The notes below the pieces were generated by a model. The model saw nothing but the letters and a program-made list of their open reading frames with translations. It did no database searches and was not told the DNA's origin. From NCBI RefSeq assembly GCF_900108045.1, contig NZ_FNUK01000011.1, positions 1-57,819 of the forward strand: a DNA stretch of 57,819 nucleotides, in the 5' to 3' direction. This DNA comes from Caloramator fervidus. GTDB lineage: Bacteria; Bacillota; Clostridia; Clostridiales; Caloramatoraceae. The position numbers and the translations under genes are program-made. Positions 16,801 through 26,150 of the stretch are shown piece by piece (positions within the stretch are counted from its first letter, which is position 1; each line of letters begins with the position of its first letter).

Positions 16801-16830
16801 AAAAGCGGCAAGGATTTCCTTGCCGCTTTT
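16801..16830. terminator. Shared terminator, permease / Na-Pi cotransporter
   Basis: Perfect 14-bp stem 16801-16814/16817-16830 with T-runs on both strands. Confidence 0.9.
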
Positions 16831-18446
16831 TAATCTTTGTGTTCTTGGTCAAGAACCATTTGAGCAATATTATTTGAGTGGTCTCCGATTCTTTCAAGGT
16901 TGCTTAAAATATCTAAAAATATTGTTCCGCTAACTGGGTTACATACTCCTTTTGAAAGTCTATTTATATGGTCTTCTCTAAATTTCCTTTGAAGTTCATC
17001 TATTTTCTTTTCGGTTAGAATTACATTTTTTGCTTTTTCAAAGTCTGTTTTTTCAAGGGATTCTACTGCTAAATCAAGGGCATCTTTAACAGTTTTATAC
17101 ATTTCCTTTAATTGAGATATAGCAGATTCAGAGAAAGGAAGTTTGTTATCAATTTTATATATTGCAAGTTCAGCAAGGTTATCGGCATGGTCTCCAACCC
17201 TTTCAAGGTCATTTACAACATGGAAAAGGCCGGATACAATCTTAGAATGTTCTTCAGATAAAGAAGTATTAGAAAGAGAAACCATAAATTGAGTTATCTC
17301 TCTTTCTAAAAAGTTTATTACTTCTTCTGTTTTAAATACTGATTTTATAGCGTTTTCATCACCATTTATTATTGCTTCTGTTGCTGTTGAGAGGTTTTTA
17401 GAAGCAAGTTTTCCCATTCTTACAACTTCTTTTATAAGTTGTCCTACAGCAATTGAAGGAGTTTCTAAAAGTCTTGTATCAAGATGTTCAAGGGCCATAA
17501 CATCTTCTTTTTCTTCTTTTCCAGGAATTATCCAATTAACAAATTTAACTAATAAAGGTATGAAGGGTGCTTGAATTATTGTGTTTGTAATATTAAATAT
17601 AGTGTGGGAATTTGCAATTTGTCTTTTTATATCCCCACCTAATATAGGGATTAGTTTTACAACAATAGGAAGTATAGCCATAAATATTAAAGTTCCAATT
17701 ATATTAAATGTTAAATGTATTAAAGCAGCTCTTTTTGCATTTTTATTTGTTCCTATGCTTGCAAGAAGAGCAGTAACACAGGTTCCTATATTATCTCCAA
17801 AAAGTATTGGAAGGGCAACAGAAAGAGGCATGGCATTTAATCCTGCTAAAGCTTGTAAGATACCTATAGTTGCACTACTGCTTTGAACTATTGCTGTCAT
17901 TCCAAACCCTACAAGAACACCCATTATAGGATGTTGACCTATTGTTATTATTAAATTTTTAAAACCTTCAAGTTCTGTCAATGGTCTCATGGATTTTTCC
18001 ATCATCTTCATTCCAACAAATAGCATACCAAAACCTAAGATTATCTCTCCAATGTCCTTTGTTCTTTTTCTTTTAGCAAACATTGTTATGGCTGTTCCTA
18101 TGGCAATGGCCAAAGGAGCTATATCTGTAAGTTTAAAAGCTATAAGCTGTGCTGTCATAGTTGTTCCGATGTTTGCTCCCATTATTATTCCTGCTGCTTG
18201 ATAAAGATTCATAAGTCCTGCATTAACAAATCCTACTGTCATTACCGTTGTAGCACTGCTGCTTTGAATTATAGCTGTAACCAAAGTACCTACTAGTATG
18301 GCAAGAACTCTGTTTTTTGTTAAAGTTTCAAGAATTTTTTTTAGGCTGTTTCCTGCGGCTTTTTGTAGGCCATCCCCCATTATTTTCATACCAAAAATAA
18401 AAAGGCCAAGCCCACCTAAAAGCTCAAAAACATTTTTGTAATTCAT
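16830..18446 (-). CDS. Na/Pi cotransporter with C-terminal PhoU-like domain
   Basis: 538 aa. The N-terminal half (~1-310) is a membrane domain with the two inverted Na/Pi repeats marked by TAIIQSSSATTVMTVGF and TAIVQSSSATIGILQAL, which hold the QSSSATT substrate motif. The C-terminal ~200 residues are two PhoU-like helical repeats (GLFHVVNDLERVGDHADNLAEL and DILSNLERIGDHSNNIAQ). The YjbB/NptA family moves phosphate, often outward, in a Na-dependent way. The start is the ATG following GGAGGTAGAGTATGGT; spacing is 11 bases, so it is slightly uncertain. Confidence 0.9.
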   Translation of the reverse strand: MNYKNVFELLGGLGLFIFGMKIMGDGLQKAAGNSLKKILETLTKNRVLAILVGTLVTAIIQSSSATTVMTVGFVNAGLMNLYQAAGIIMGANIGTTMTAQLIAFKLTDIAPLAIAIGTAITMFAKRKRTKDIGEIILGFGMLFVGMKMMEKSMRPLTELEGFKNLIITIGQHPIMGVLVGFGMTAIVQSSSATIGILQALAGLNAMPLSVALPILFGDNIGTCVTALLASIGTNKNAKRAALIHLTFNIIGTLIFMAILPIVVKLIPILGGDIKRQIANSHTIFNITNTIIQAPFIPLLVKFVNWIIPGKEEKEDVMALEHLDTRLLETPSIAVGQLIKEVVRMGKLASKNLSTATEAIINGDENAIKSVFKTEEVINFLEREITQFMVSLSNTSLSEEHSKIVSGLFHVVNDLERVGDHADNLAELAIYKIDNKLPFSESAISQLKEMYKTVKDALDLAVESLEKTDFEKAKNVILTEKKIDELQRKFREDHINRLSKGVCNPVSGTIFLDILSNLERIGDHSNNIAQMVLDQEHKD

Positions 18447-18525
18447 ACCATACTCTACCTCCGTTGTAAAAGTAATTAGCAACACAATAATAACAAAACA
18501 ATGTTAAATCTATGTTAAGTTTATA

Positions 18526-20799
18526 TTAAGTTTTGCTTTTAATATATTTTGTTTCAAATTCATATGCTTTAAGGGGAGGATCCAGTATATATCCTTGAAT
18601 TTTTTCTACTTTTAAATTTTTTAAAATTTCTAGCTGTTTTTGAGTTTCAACTCCTTCAGCTACTACAGAAAAATTTAAAGTTTTAGATATTGATAAAATT
18701 GCTTTAATTATTTCAATATTTTTTTCTTTTTCAATATCTTTTATTAAGGATTTGTCAATTTTTAAAATATCTACAGGAAGTTTTGTAATATATGCTAAGG
18801 AAGAATAACCTGTTCCAAAGTCATCTATTGCAATTTTTATTCCAATGTTTTTTAAGGAATCTAAAATGTAAGAGGCTTTATCTATATCCTCTAAAGTTTC
18901 ATCTTCTGTTATTTCAAAGATTATATTTTTAGGGTTTATTTTATATTTTTTAATGCATTCTTTTGTAAAATCTATAAAGTCTTGACTGTATATTTGAGAA
19001 AAAGAAATATTTATTGAAATTGAAAAATCTTTTTTATATTTATTCCATATACTTAATTGTTTAAAAGCATTGTCTAAAACCCAGTTGTTTATTTCATTTA
19101 TAAGGCCTAAATCCTTTACAATAGGCAAAAACTTATCAGGAGACATAGAAGTATTTTTACTAAAAAGTCTGAGTAAAGCTTCTGCGCTTTTTATTTTATT
19201 TTCCGTAAGGCTGTATATAGGTTGGTAATATAATGCAAATTCATTGTTTTCTAGTGCTTCTTTAATTTTGTTGCTTAATTCAAAGCTTGTTAAAGCTTTT
19301 TCGTTTAAAGATGTGTCGAAATATTGATAGTTTAATTTATTTTTCTTTGCGTGATACATTGCAATTTCAGCATTTTTTAATATACATTGAAGATTTGTTC
19401 CGTCCTTAGGAAAAGATGCAATCCCCATTGATATATCTATATATATTTTGTCGCCTTTAATTAATAAAGGACTTGAAAACATTTCTATTATATTGTTTAC
19501 TATAATTTGAATTTCTGAATCATTTTCTAAAACGGCTAAAAATTCATCTCCGCCAAACCTTGATATAAACCCATTGTTAATTTTACTTGTTAATTTTTTA
19601 GATATAAGTTTTAATACAACATCTCCAAAAAAATGTCCTTTGACATCGTTTAAAATTTTAAAATTATCTATATCAATAAGGATAACATTAAAAGTTTTGT
19701 TTTGTTTTATAAGTTCTTCAATATGTTTTATAGCAAGGTTTCTATTAGGAAGTTTAGTTAATGTATCATAGTAGGCTAATTGATAAAAATTTTTAATGTT
19801 ATTTTCTAATTTTTTTGTCATGTTTTCTATTGTATCTAGCATCTTGTTTATACCACAAGAAAGAATATAGATTTCATCATTTCCATTAAGAGAGATTCTA
19901 ATTTTTGTGTTAGAAGTTCTTGTAATTTCATCTACCGTGTCTTTTATTATAATTACCCTATCTAAAACAGTTTTTTTGATTTTAAACATAAAATATAAAG
20001 TGGATAAAATTATAACTAAGGTGTATGTTAAGAAAAATATTTTAATGTTTTTTAAAGTTTCTAGATAAAAATTCATTTTATATTTAATATTAAAAGTTAT
20101 AGAGGGTTTACCGAATATATTTTTAAACGTTGTTGGAACTATTATGTAGCTATCTTTATGTTGTAAGTCACTGCTAAAAATGTTTGTTATACAGCATATA
20201 TCTATGGTTAATTCATCGTTTATTTCAGATATTTCTTCTTCGTTTAGATATTTTCCAACTACAAAATATCCATTTTTATTTAATTTACCTGTTTCAACAG
20301 CTTGTATAATTAATATTGTAGGAACGTTTTTGTAATTGTTTATTCCAGCAGTGTCTTTATTATAATTTTGTATATATGTTTTAATGTCCTTTAATATATC
20401 CTTCTTAAGGGTTTTATTTAGTATTTCATCGGCAGTGCTATTTGAATTATATCTTTCATATATTATGTTGCCTTTTTTATCTAGAATGAACAAAAAATTT
20501 ACGCCGTTTTTATCAAAGGAATTTGAAAAGGAAAAATTTAATTTAATATAATCTTGATTTTTATTTGTTATAAAATCGTAAGTTTCCTTCCATTTTGAGT
20601 AATCTAAACAAAGGTTATATAAAATGTTTTGATGTTTTAAAATGTATTTATTTAACCTATTTATTCTTTCAATAGCTCTTTGTTTATCTGTTTCAATTAT
20701 GGAATTTATTATAAAAAACCTTGCAGTAAATAAAAAAATAAATACAAGAAAAATAGCCAATAATGTCATATCCTTTAGTATTTTACGTTGAAGCTTCAT
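18526..20799 (-). CDS. Membrane GGDEF-EAL protein (c-di-GMP synthesis/breakdown)
   Basis: 757 aa. TM helix (~10-32), extracytoplasmic sensor (~33-265, CHASE4-like by layout), second TM (~270-290), HAMP-like linker, GGDEF domain (~345-500) and EAL domain (~515-755). The diguanylate cyclase signature RFGGDEF is intact near residue 415; no RxxD inhibitory site is visible before it. The phosphodiesterase motifs SAEALLR, IDDFGTGYSS and VVAEGVET are all intact. Either activity may dominate. The start at 20799 follows CTGGAGGAATTTTA. A PilZ effector is encoded at 28351-28707. Confidence 0.9.
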   Translation of the reverse strand: MKLQRKILKDMTLLAIFLVFIFLFTARFFIINSIIETDKQRAIERINRLNKYILKHQNILYNLCLDYSKWKETYDFITNKNQDYIKLNFSFSNSFDKNGVNFLFILDKKGNIIYERYNSNSTADEILNKTLKKDILKDIKTYIQNYNKDTAGINNYKNVPTILIIQAVETGKLNKNGYFVVGKYLNEEEISEINDELTIDICCITNIFSSDLQHKDSYIIVPTTFKNIFGKPSITFNIKYKMNFYLETLKNIKIFFLTYTLVIILSTLYFMFKIKKTVLDRVIIIKDTVDEITRTSNTKIRISLNGNDEIYILSCGINKMLDTIENMTKKLENNIKNFYQLAYYDTLTKLPNRNLAIKHIEELIKQNKTFNVILIDIDNFKILNDVKGHFFGDVVLKLISKKLTSKINNGFISRFGGDEFLAVLENDSEIQIIVNNIIEMFSSPLLIKGDKIYIDISMGIASFPKDGTNLQCILKNAEIAMYHAKKNKLNYQYFDTSLNEKALTSFELSNKIKEALENNEFALYYQPIYSLTENKIKSAEALLRLFSKNTSMSPDKFLPIVKDLGLINEINNWVLDNAFKQLSIWNKYKKDFSISINISFSQIYSQDFIDFTKECIKKYKINPKNIIFEITEDETLEDIDKASYILDSLKNIGIKIAIDDFGTGYSSLAYITKLPVDILKIDKSLIKDIEKEKNIEIIKAILSISKTLNFSVVAEGVETQKQLEILKNLKVEKIQGYILDPPLKAYEFETKYIKSKT

Positions 20800-20890
20800 T
20801 AAAATTCCTCCAGGTATTTTTAGATTATTATACAATAAGTTTGTTGAAAACAAAATACTTATGTTGAAATTTAATGAAAATTATGAAACA

Positions 20891-21134
20891 ATGGCTGCAA
20901 CAATTAAAGATGTAGCAAAAAAGCAGGGGTTGGGATAGGAACTGTATCTAGGGTTTTAAATAATCATCCTTCTGTATCTGAAAAACAAGGGAAAAAGTTT
21001 TAAAAGCAATAAAGGAACTCGATTATAATCCTAATGCCGTAGCAAGGAGTTTAAAGGTAAAAGAAACAAAAACTGTTAGAGTTATGATTCCTGATAATCA
21101 AGGGATTATAATGAAAATGATTTATTTAGGATAA
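20891..21134 (+). pseudogene. Remnant of a LacI-family repressor
   Basis: Reading with two single-base corrections gives AATIKDVAKKAGVGIGTVSR, then NNHPSVSEK, REKVLKAIKELDYNPNAVAR and KTVRVMIPD: a LacI helix-turn-helix and linker. The frame breaks near 20920 and 20990, both at short A-runs with one A apparently lost, and the effector domain is missing altogether. It stands where a regulator of the adjacent GH65 remnant would be expected. Base errors could explain the frameshifts but not the loss of two thirds of the gene. Confidence 0.8.
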
Positions 21135-21596
21135 AGGATGATGTTTTAAATAAAGCAGTTTATAAAGGATATGATAGTATAAAAAGTGAACAAATTGAGT
21201 ATATGAAAAAGTTTTAAGAATACTCCAAGGGAAAAATATCCTCTTCTTTTACATTATCATCCTCTTGTTATTTATAGGCATCAAAAATAACTACCAACGA
21301 CTCTTCATTATCTTCTTGTATTTTTAGCATAGTGGCTTGTGATATTGGATACCTAGATAAAGCTTATGATTATTTTATGAGGACTGCAAGGATGGACCTT
21401 GATGATCACCATGGAAATACTAAAGATGGAATTCATGCTGCTAATATGGCTGGGTCATGGATGGGAATAGTATTTGGTTTTGGTTGATAAAGAGTATGTT
21501 GTATTAAGCCTTTTATGTGGGGAACCTTTAAAGGTTTTAGTTTATGATAATGAAATATATCTTGAAAAAGAAGTAAAGCTTAAATTAGCGGATTAA
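21135..21596 (+). pseudogene. Remnant of a GH65 disaccharide phosphorylase
   Basis: Scattered frames read as pieces of a family-65 glycosidase (maltose, trehalose or kojibiose phosphorylase type): IKDDVLNKAVYKGYD, then PREKYPLLLHYHPLVIYRHQ, then DSSLSSCIFSIVACDIGYLD, ARMDLDDHHGNTKDGIHAAN with MAGSWMG, and a C-terminal EPLKVLVYDNEIYLEKEVKL. The order is right but long internal parts are gone and several frameshifts occur. Only about 150 of an expected ~750-800 codons remain. Together with the LacI remnant this explains the 730-bp gap between intact genes. Confidence 0.8.
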
Positions 21597-22610
21597 AAAA
21601 GCTTTAATAGAGCTTATTATCAAAAATATAAGGCTTATAACTCCATAAAGTGGATATATAATCCTTATAAGTTTTGAAAAACTTATAAGGGAAAATGGAA
21701 TTGATACGGCTATTATTAAAAAAACCGTTTTTCTATAGCTTAGTTTTAGTAGACTTTTGAATCTATTTGAAAGGGCATATATATCGCTTATTTCCGTAGA
21801 TATCATCTCAAGCCAAATAGCAATGAGAAGATTTGTGGGAAGAATTTTACCATAAAACTTTGCTATATATAAATTAGGTATTTCTTTTATAAAACTTTGA
21901 GGATAAAAGGACATTATTGAAAAGTTTATAAAAGATGCCATTATTGTTAATATTATGCTTCCTATAATGGAGCCTTTTAAAAAGGCTCCTTTATTTTTTA
22001 TTTCATCCATCATTGGGGTAAAAACTCCAACTAGGGACATTATGTTAAAGGCAGAGTATATTATTGATGATGTAATCCAGTTTGATTTTAATGGTTTATA
22101 TATGCTTGATATGTGATAAAAGGCGTTTTTTTGTGTAAAAAAGACAAATAGACCAAGGACTAATATGTTAAGGGTTGAAAAGGGAACCACTAAAGAATTA
22201 AATTCTATAATTCCTTTGGTGGAAAAAAGAGATATTATAAGGACTATAAGGCTTACAAATATGACGGCTATTTTTTTATCAATATGAAAGTACTCATATA
22301 ACATTGTTGCAGAGCCAGAAATCATTATTACATTGCTTGCAAATATAAAAAAGGAATAGATGATATCGCTTAACAAGCTGAATCTGCCAAATATAAAATC
22401 CATAAAATCCTTGTAGGATTTAAATTTAAATTTTATAGAAAGTTCTATTATTATTTTTGAGAAAAATATATAAAAAATACAGCACAAAATAATGCCTAAA
22501 AATCCTTTTGAGCCATATACTGTAAAAAATTGAAGTATTTCTTGACCAGAGGCTAATCCAGCACCTATTATTGTTCCTACAAATACAAAGGCAATTTTTA
22601 ACTCCTTCAC
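21585..22610 (-). CDS. YkvI-like membrane transporter
   Basis: 341 aa with about ten hydrophobic helices. The N-terminal AFVFVGTIIGAGLASGQEILQFF is the hallmark of the YkvI family (COG3949), distant relatives of the LeuT-fold amino acid transporters; GAGLASGQE probably forms an unwound substrate site. The substrate is unknown. It starts with GTG after GGTGATAAA. The 3' end overlaps the convergent GH65 remnant by 12 bp. Confidence 0.75.
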   Translation of the reverse strand: MKELKIAFVFVGTIIGAGLASGQEILQFFTVYGSKGFLGIILCCIFYIFFSKIIIELSIKFKFKSYKDFMDFIFGRFSLLSDIIYSFFIFASNVIMISGSATMLYEYFHIDKKIAVIFVSLIVLIISLFSTKGIIEFNSLVVPFSTLNILVLGLFVFFTQKNAFYHISSIYKPLKSNWITSSIIYSAFNIMSLVGVFTPMMDEIKNKGAFLKGSIIGSIILTIMASFINFSIMSFYPQSFIKEIPNLYIAKFYGKILPTNLLIAIWLEMISTEISDIYALSNRFKSLLKLSYRKTVFLIIAVSIPFSLISFSKLIRIIYPLYGVISLIFLIISSIKAFLIR

Positions 22611-22708
22611 TTTATCACCATGAATATTACTACAAGACTATGATATGAAAAAAAATTAATAATAATGATTAATTTGAGGAAAAATAAATAAAAAAGGTAG
22701 GTGATGGT

Positions 22709-23806
22709 ATGAAAAGGATATTTGCAGTAATGTTATTTATTATGTTGCTATTATTAACAGGTTGTCCAGATAAAAATAAAAAATCGAATTCTGATAAAAC
22801 GGAGGTTAAAATTGAAAGAATAGATAAAAAGGCTGCGGAGGAATTTTTAAACAATTATATGTTTCATGCAATGAAAAGGGATATAAATGCTATGTCTTCT
22901 TATTATAGCTCAAACTTAAAGCAAAATTATAACGTTTCAAAGGTTTTAGATGAACCAAGGCCTGTGGGATATAAAATTGAAACCGAAGGAGAGGAAAGTG
23001 AATATAAAGTTCATGTTTTTAACGCTTATTTAGGATATCCTTATTTTTCTGATGATGTGTTTAAATACAAGATTATACTTAAGGATGGGAAGATGCTTAT
23101 AGATGAAATAAAAAGGGAAACCTCAACAGAGATATATTCAAAGGGTAAAAAATTATACAAAAGGATGGAGGAAAATTCAAAAGAAGAATTTGTAATATCC
23201 CTTGATGAGCTTCCTAATTTTGTTTCAGCTCAAAATATGTTATCTTTAGAACAAAAGTATCAAGTTCCTAAAAAAAAGTTTGGGCCCTGTGCTGTAAGCA
23301 GCGAAGGGGATATGTTTGTTATATCAAGCGTAGATGAAAATTCCTTTGTTGGGGTTGTAAAACTTGAAGAGCAAGTTTTTAAGGTGGCTGAAAAAGGACA
23401 AGAGGAAACTCAAGGAACACAGCAGGATAAGGAAGATGAAGAAAAGGAAGAAAAAGAACAAAAACAAGTTAAGTTTAAAGCCTTAGATTATTTTTTGAAT
23501 AAAGTAATAAATCTAGTAATCATATCTCCTGATGGCAAAAAAATTTTAGTAGTAACTGAAGATAAAAGAGGAAAAAGCGATATAAAAGCATATAATAGTG
23601 ATGATGGGACTTTAATTGAGCTTTCCTTTGAATCTCAATTTAAAGGAGATGTATTTTCGTTAAAGGATCCTTTCTTTATATCCGATAAGGAGTTTGTTTT
23701 TAAGGTGGATGTTAAATCCGGAGCAACACAGGAAGAAAAAAAGTTGAAGGGAGATTGGATTTATGACTTTGAAAGCAAAAAATTCAGACAAATCAAACAA
23801 TTTTGA
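22709..23806 (+). CDS. Lipoprotein of unknown function
   Basis: 365 aa. A type II signal peptide ends in the lipobox LLTGC (Cys20 lipidated), so it is anchored outside the membrane. Residues ~45-150 resemble a small secreted alpha/beta domain (NTF2-like by pattern only). A Glu/Lys/Gln low-complexity linker sits near 230-255. The C-terminal part has IISPDGKKILVVTEDKRGKS, like a beta-propeller blade. No relative is recognised. GGTGATGGT precedes the ATG. Confidence 0.75.
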   Translation: MKRIFAVMLFIMLLLLTGCPDKNKKSNSDKTEVKIERIDKKAAEEFLNNYMFHAMKRDINAMSSYYSSNLKQNYNVSKVLDEPRPVGYKIETEGEESEYKVHVFNAYLGYPYFSDDVFKYKIILKDGKMLIDEIKRETSTEIYSKGKKLYKRMEENSKEEFVISLDELPNFVSAQNMLSLEQKYQVPKKKFGPCAVSSEGDMFVISSVDENSFVGVVKLEEQVFKVAEKGQEETQGTQQDKEDEEKEEKEQKQVKFKALDYFLNKVINLVIISPDGKKILVVTEDKRGKSDIKAYNSDDGTLIELSFESQFKGDVFSLKDPFFISDKEFVFKVDVKSGATQEEKKLKGDWIYDFESKKFRQIKQF

Positions 23807-23835
23807 TTGTAACTTTTTAAATTTGAAAGTATAAT
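23807..23835 (+). promoter_or_regulatory. Sigma-A-type promoter of small unit
   Basis: TTGTAA (23807-23812), 17-bp spacer, TATAAT (23830-23835), starting one base after the lipoprotein stop codon. Confidence 0.55.
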
Positions 23836-23865
23836 TATAATTAAGAAATAAGTTGGGGTGGGTTT

Positions 23866-24009
23866 ATGAGTTGGGGAAAAGATATTAAAGTTATTAACAT
23901 CAGATGGATAAGATTTAAAAAGAAATTTGAGGGCATTTTAAACTTTATATTGCCCAAGAAAGAAAAGGTTAAAGGTAAAAGCTGTAATAGGGCTAATAAG
24001 GTTATTTAA
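23866..24009 (+). CDS. 47-aa basic hypothetical protein
   Basis: ORF MSWGKDIKVINIRWIRFKKK then FEGILNFILPKKEKVKGKS and a short tail. It is strongly basic, with a possible amphipathic helix (FEGILNFIL) in the middle and one Cys. AGTTGGGGTGGGTTT is a good ribosome site. It has its own promoter (23807-23835) and terminator (24038-24066), so a short transcript is well supported; whether the product is a peptide or a small RNA cannot be told from sequence alone. No family is recognised. Confidence 0.55.
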   Translation: MSWGKDIKVINIRWIRFKKKFEGILNFILPKKEKVKGKSCNRANKVI

Positions 24010-24037
24010 TTTTGTTTAGTTTGCTTATTTTATTTGT

Positions 24038-24066
24038 ATACCTTATACATTTAAGGTATTTTTTTT
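24038..24066 (+). terminator. Intrinsic terminator of small unit
   Basis: ATACCTTA (24038-24045)/TAAGGTAT (24052-24059), then eight T. It ends the short unit before the ABC ATPase gene. Confidence 0.8.
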
Positions 24067-24112
24067 GTTTGTTATTATATTATTAAAGTTAAGAATTTTA
24101 AGGGGGATTTTT

Positions 24113-25222
24113 ATGGCAAAGGTTGTTTTAAAGAATGTTTATAAAATTTATCCTGGAAACGTTGTAGCTGTTAAAGATGTTAATTTGGAAATAGAAGACA
24201 AAGAGTTTGTGGTTTTAGTTGGACCTTCCGGGTGTGGTAAATCTACTACCTTAAGAATGATAGCAGGGCTTGAGGAGATATCATCAGGAGAGCTTTACAT
24301 AGGGGATAAATTAATGAACGATGTTCCACCAAAAGATAGAGATATTGCAATGGTTTTCCAAAATTACGCTTTATATCCACACATGACGGTTTATGAGAAT
24401 ATGGCATTTGGATTAAAGCTTAGAAAAGTTCCAAAGGATATAATAGATAAAAAGGTTAGGGAAGCTGCTAGGATACTTGATATTGAACATCTTTTAGATA
24501 GAAAGCCTAAGGCTTTATCTGGAGGACAAAGACAAAGAGTAGCTCTTGGAAGGGCTATAGTAAGAGAGCCAAAGGTGTTTTTAATGGACGAGCCTTTATC
24601 AAATCTTGATGCAAAGCTTAGGGTTCAAATGAGAACAGAGATATCAAAGCTTCATAAGAGATTAAATACTACGTTTATATATGTAACCCATGATCAGACA
24701 GAAGCTATGACTATGGGAACAAAGATAGTGGTAATGAAAGATGGTGTAATTCAACAGGTAGCACCACCACAGGAGATATATGAGCATCCTGCAAATATTT
24801 TCGTTGCAGGCTTTATAGGTAGTCCTCAGATGAATTTTATAGATGCTAAAATAGTAAAAGAAGGAGATTATTTATACGTTGTATTCGGTAAAGTTAAGCT
24901 TCCAATTCCCGAAGATAAAGCAAAAATAATAGAACAGCAGGGTTATGTAGGAAAAGATGTAGTATTTGGTATAAGACCTGAAAATATAGATGATAGCACA
25001 GACTTTTTAAATGCCCACAGCAATAGCATAATTGAGGCTAAAGTTGAAGTTGTTGAACATATGGGGGCAGAGACGTATCTTTATGTTGTATGCGAAGGCA
25101 AGAACATAACTGCAAGGGTAGAGCCTACTAGCAGGGCTAAGGTTGATGATGTTATAAGGCTTGCTATAGATATGAACAAGATGCATATATTTGACAAGGA
25201 AACAGAGCTTGCTGTCTGCTAA
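24113..25222 (+). CDS. ABC transporter ATPase of the UgpC/MsmX sugar type
   Basis: 369 aa. Walker [10 protein letters not shown] (~38-46), Q-loop, signature [15 protein letters not shown], Walker [16 protein letters not shown] and the H-loop [10 protein letters not shown] are all present. The C-terminal ~130 residues form the OB-type TOBE regulatory domain of the carbohydrate-uptake-1 subfamily (UgpC, MalK, MsmX). No permease or binding-protein genes are adjacent, so it probably energises several sugar importers encoded elsewhere, as MsmX does. ATG 24113 follows AAGGGGGA. An operon with the next two regulators is likely. Confidence 0.93.
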   Translation: MAKVVLKNVYKIYPGNVVAVKDVNLEIEDKEFVVLVGPSGCGKSTTLRMIAGLEEISSGELYIGDKLMNDVPPKDRDIAMVFQNYALYPHMTVYENMAFGLKLRKVPKDIIDKKVREAARILDIEHLLDRKPKALSGGQRQRVALGRAIVREPKVFLMDEPLSNLDAKLRVQMRTEISKLHKRLNTTFIYVTHDQTEAMTMGTKIVVMKDGVIQQVAPPQEIYEHPANIFVAGFIGSPQMNFIDAKIVKEGDYLYVVFGKVKLPIPEDKAKIIEQQGYVGKDVVFGIRPENIDDSTDFLNAHSNSIIEAKVEVVEHMGAETYLYVVCEGKNITARVEPTSRAKVDDVIRLAIDMNKMHIFDKETELAVC

Positions 25223-25233
25223 GGAGGATATAT

Positions 25234-26142
25234 ATGTCGCTTTGTGATACTTTACAAAATATTTTAAAATATGAAATGGGACTTTATGATTTAAATGGAA
25301 ATTTAAAAGAAGGAAAAGATGTAGGGCTTAAAAATGATGAATTTACTTATATAAAATTGGGAGAGGATATACTTGCTATAAAGGGTAAGTTATCAAGGGA
25401 TGCTTGTAATCTTATAGAATTTTATTATAACTCTTTTTATAAAAAAGAGGCTGCAGACACTCTGCAGCCTCTTGAGCATATTTTAAAAAATGATGTTCCA
25501 AATGAAAGTCTTGTTGGAAAATTTATAAATAAATCAGTTATGTATATTATGTGCCCATTAAAATGCGTTGATATTTTAAAAAGCATCTACGAAGGATGCA
25601 AAGTAGATTTAGTTGAAGATGAAGAGGGATTTTATATAGTAAAGGAAGTAGAAAATTTTGAAGAAGAAGCTCAATCAATAATTGATGAATTAAAGCAAGA
25701 AGGTTTTTCTAATATATTAATAGGTTGTGGAAGAGCTGTGAAAGGAAGTTATACTATAAAAAATTCTGCTGTTCATGCTAAGATTTCATGTTTTCTTGCA
25801 AAAAATTTAGGATATAATGAAGGATTGTTTCATATTGATAAAATGATACTTTATGGTATAATTTCAGAAAGCGACGCTTCCAAAATAGATTTTTATTTAA
25901 ATGGAGGATATGATGGGTTTTATTACGTTTATAAGGATAAAGAACTTATAAATACAGCTGAAGTTTTATTTAGATGTCATCTTAACATAAGTGAAGCTTC
26001 AAGAAGATTGTATCTTCATAGAAATACCCTTCTTTATAGAGTTGAAAAAATAAAAAACCTTACAGGGCTTGATATAAAGAAATTTGAAGAAGCTATGGTA
26101 TTTAAAACGGTTATAGCTATATTTAATTTAAAAGGAAAGTAG
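25234..26142 (+). CDS. PucR/CdaR-type transcriptional regulator
   Basis: 302 aa. The N-terminal ~230 residues are not recognised. The C-terminus (FRCHLNISEASRRLYLHRNT then LLYRVEKIKNLTGLD) is the helix-turn-helix typical of PucR/CdaR activators. It starts 11 bp after the ATPase, with AAGGAGG, and probably regulates it or sugar genes. Oddity: a perfect 13-bp hairpin with a 3-nt loop lies in the coding sequence at 25445-25473. Confidence 0.7.
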   Translation: MSLCDTLQNILKYEMGLYDLNGNLKEGKDVGLKNDEFTYIKLGEDILAIKGKLSRDACNLIEFYYNSFYKKEAADTLQPLEHILKNDVPNESLVGKFINKSVMYIMCPLKCVDILKSIYEGCKVDLVEDEEGFYIVKEVENFEEEAQSIIDELKQEGFSNILIGCGRAVKGSYTIKNSAVHAKISCFLAKNLGYNEGLFHIDKMILYGIISESDASKIDFYLNGGYDGFYYVYKDKELINTAEVLFRCHLNISEASRRLYLHRNTLLYRVEKIKNLTGLDIKKFEEAMVFKTVIAIFNLKGK

Positions 26143-26150
26143 GGGGAGTT

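Noticed and set aside
20891-21596. Intact short genes in the 20.9-21.6 kb gap
   Set aside because: The pieces are in order as parts of LacI and GH65 proteins with breaks, so they are remnants rather than new small genes.
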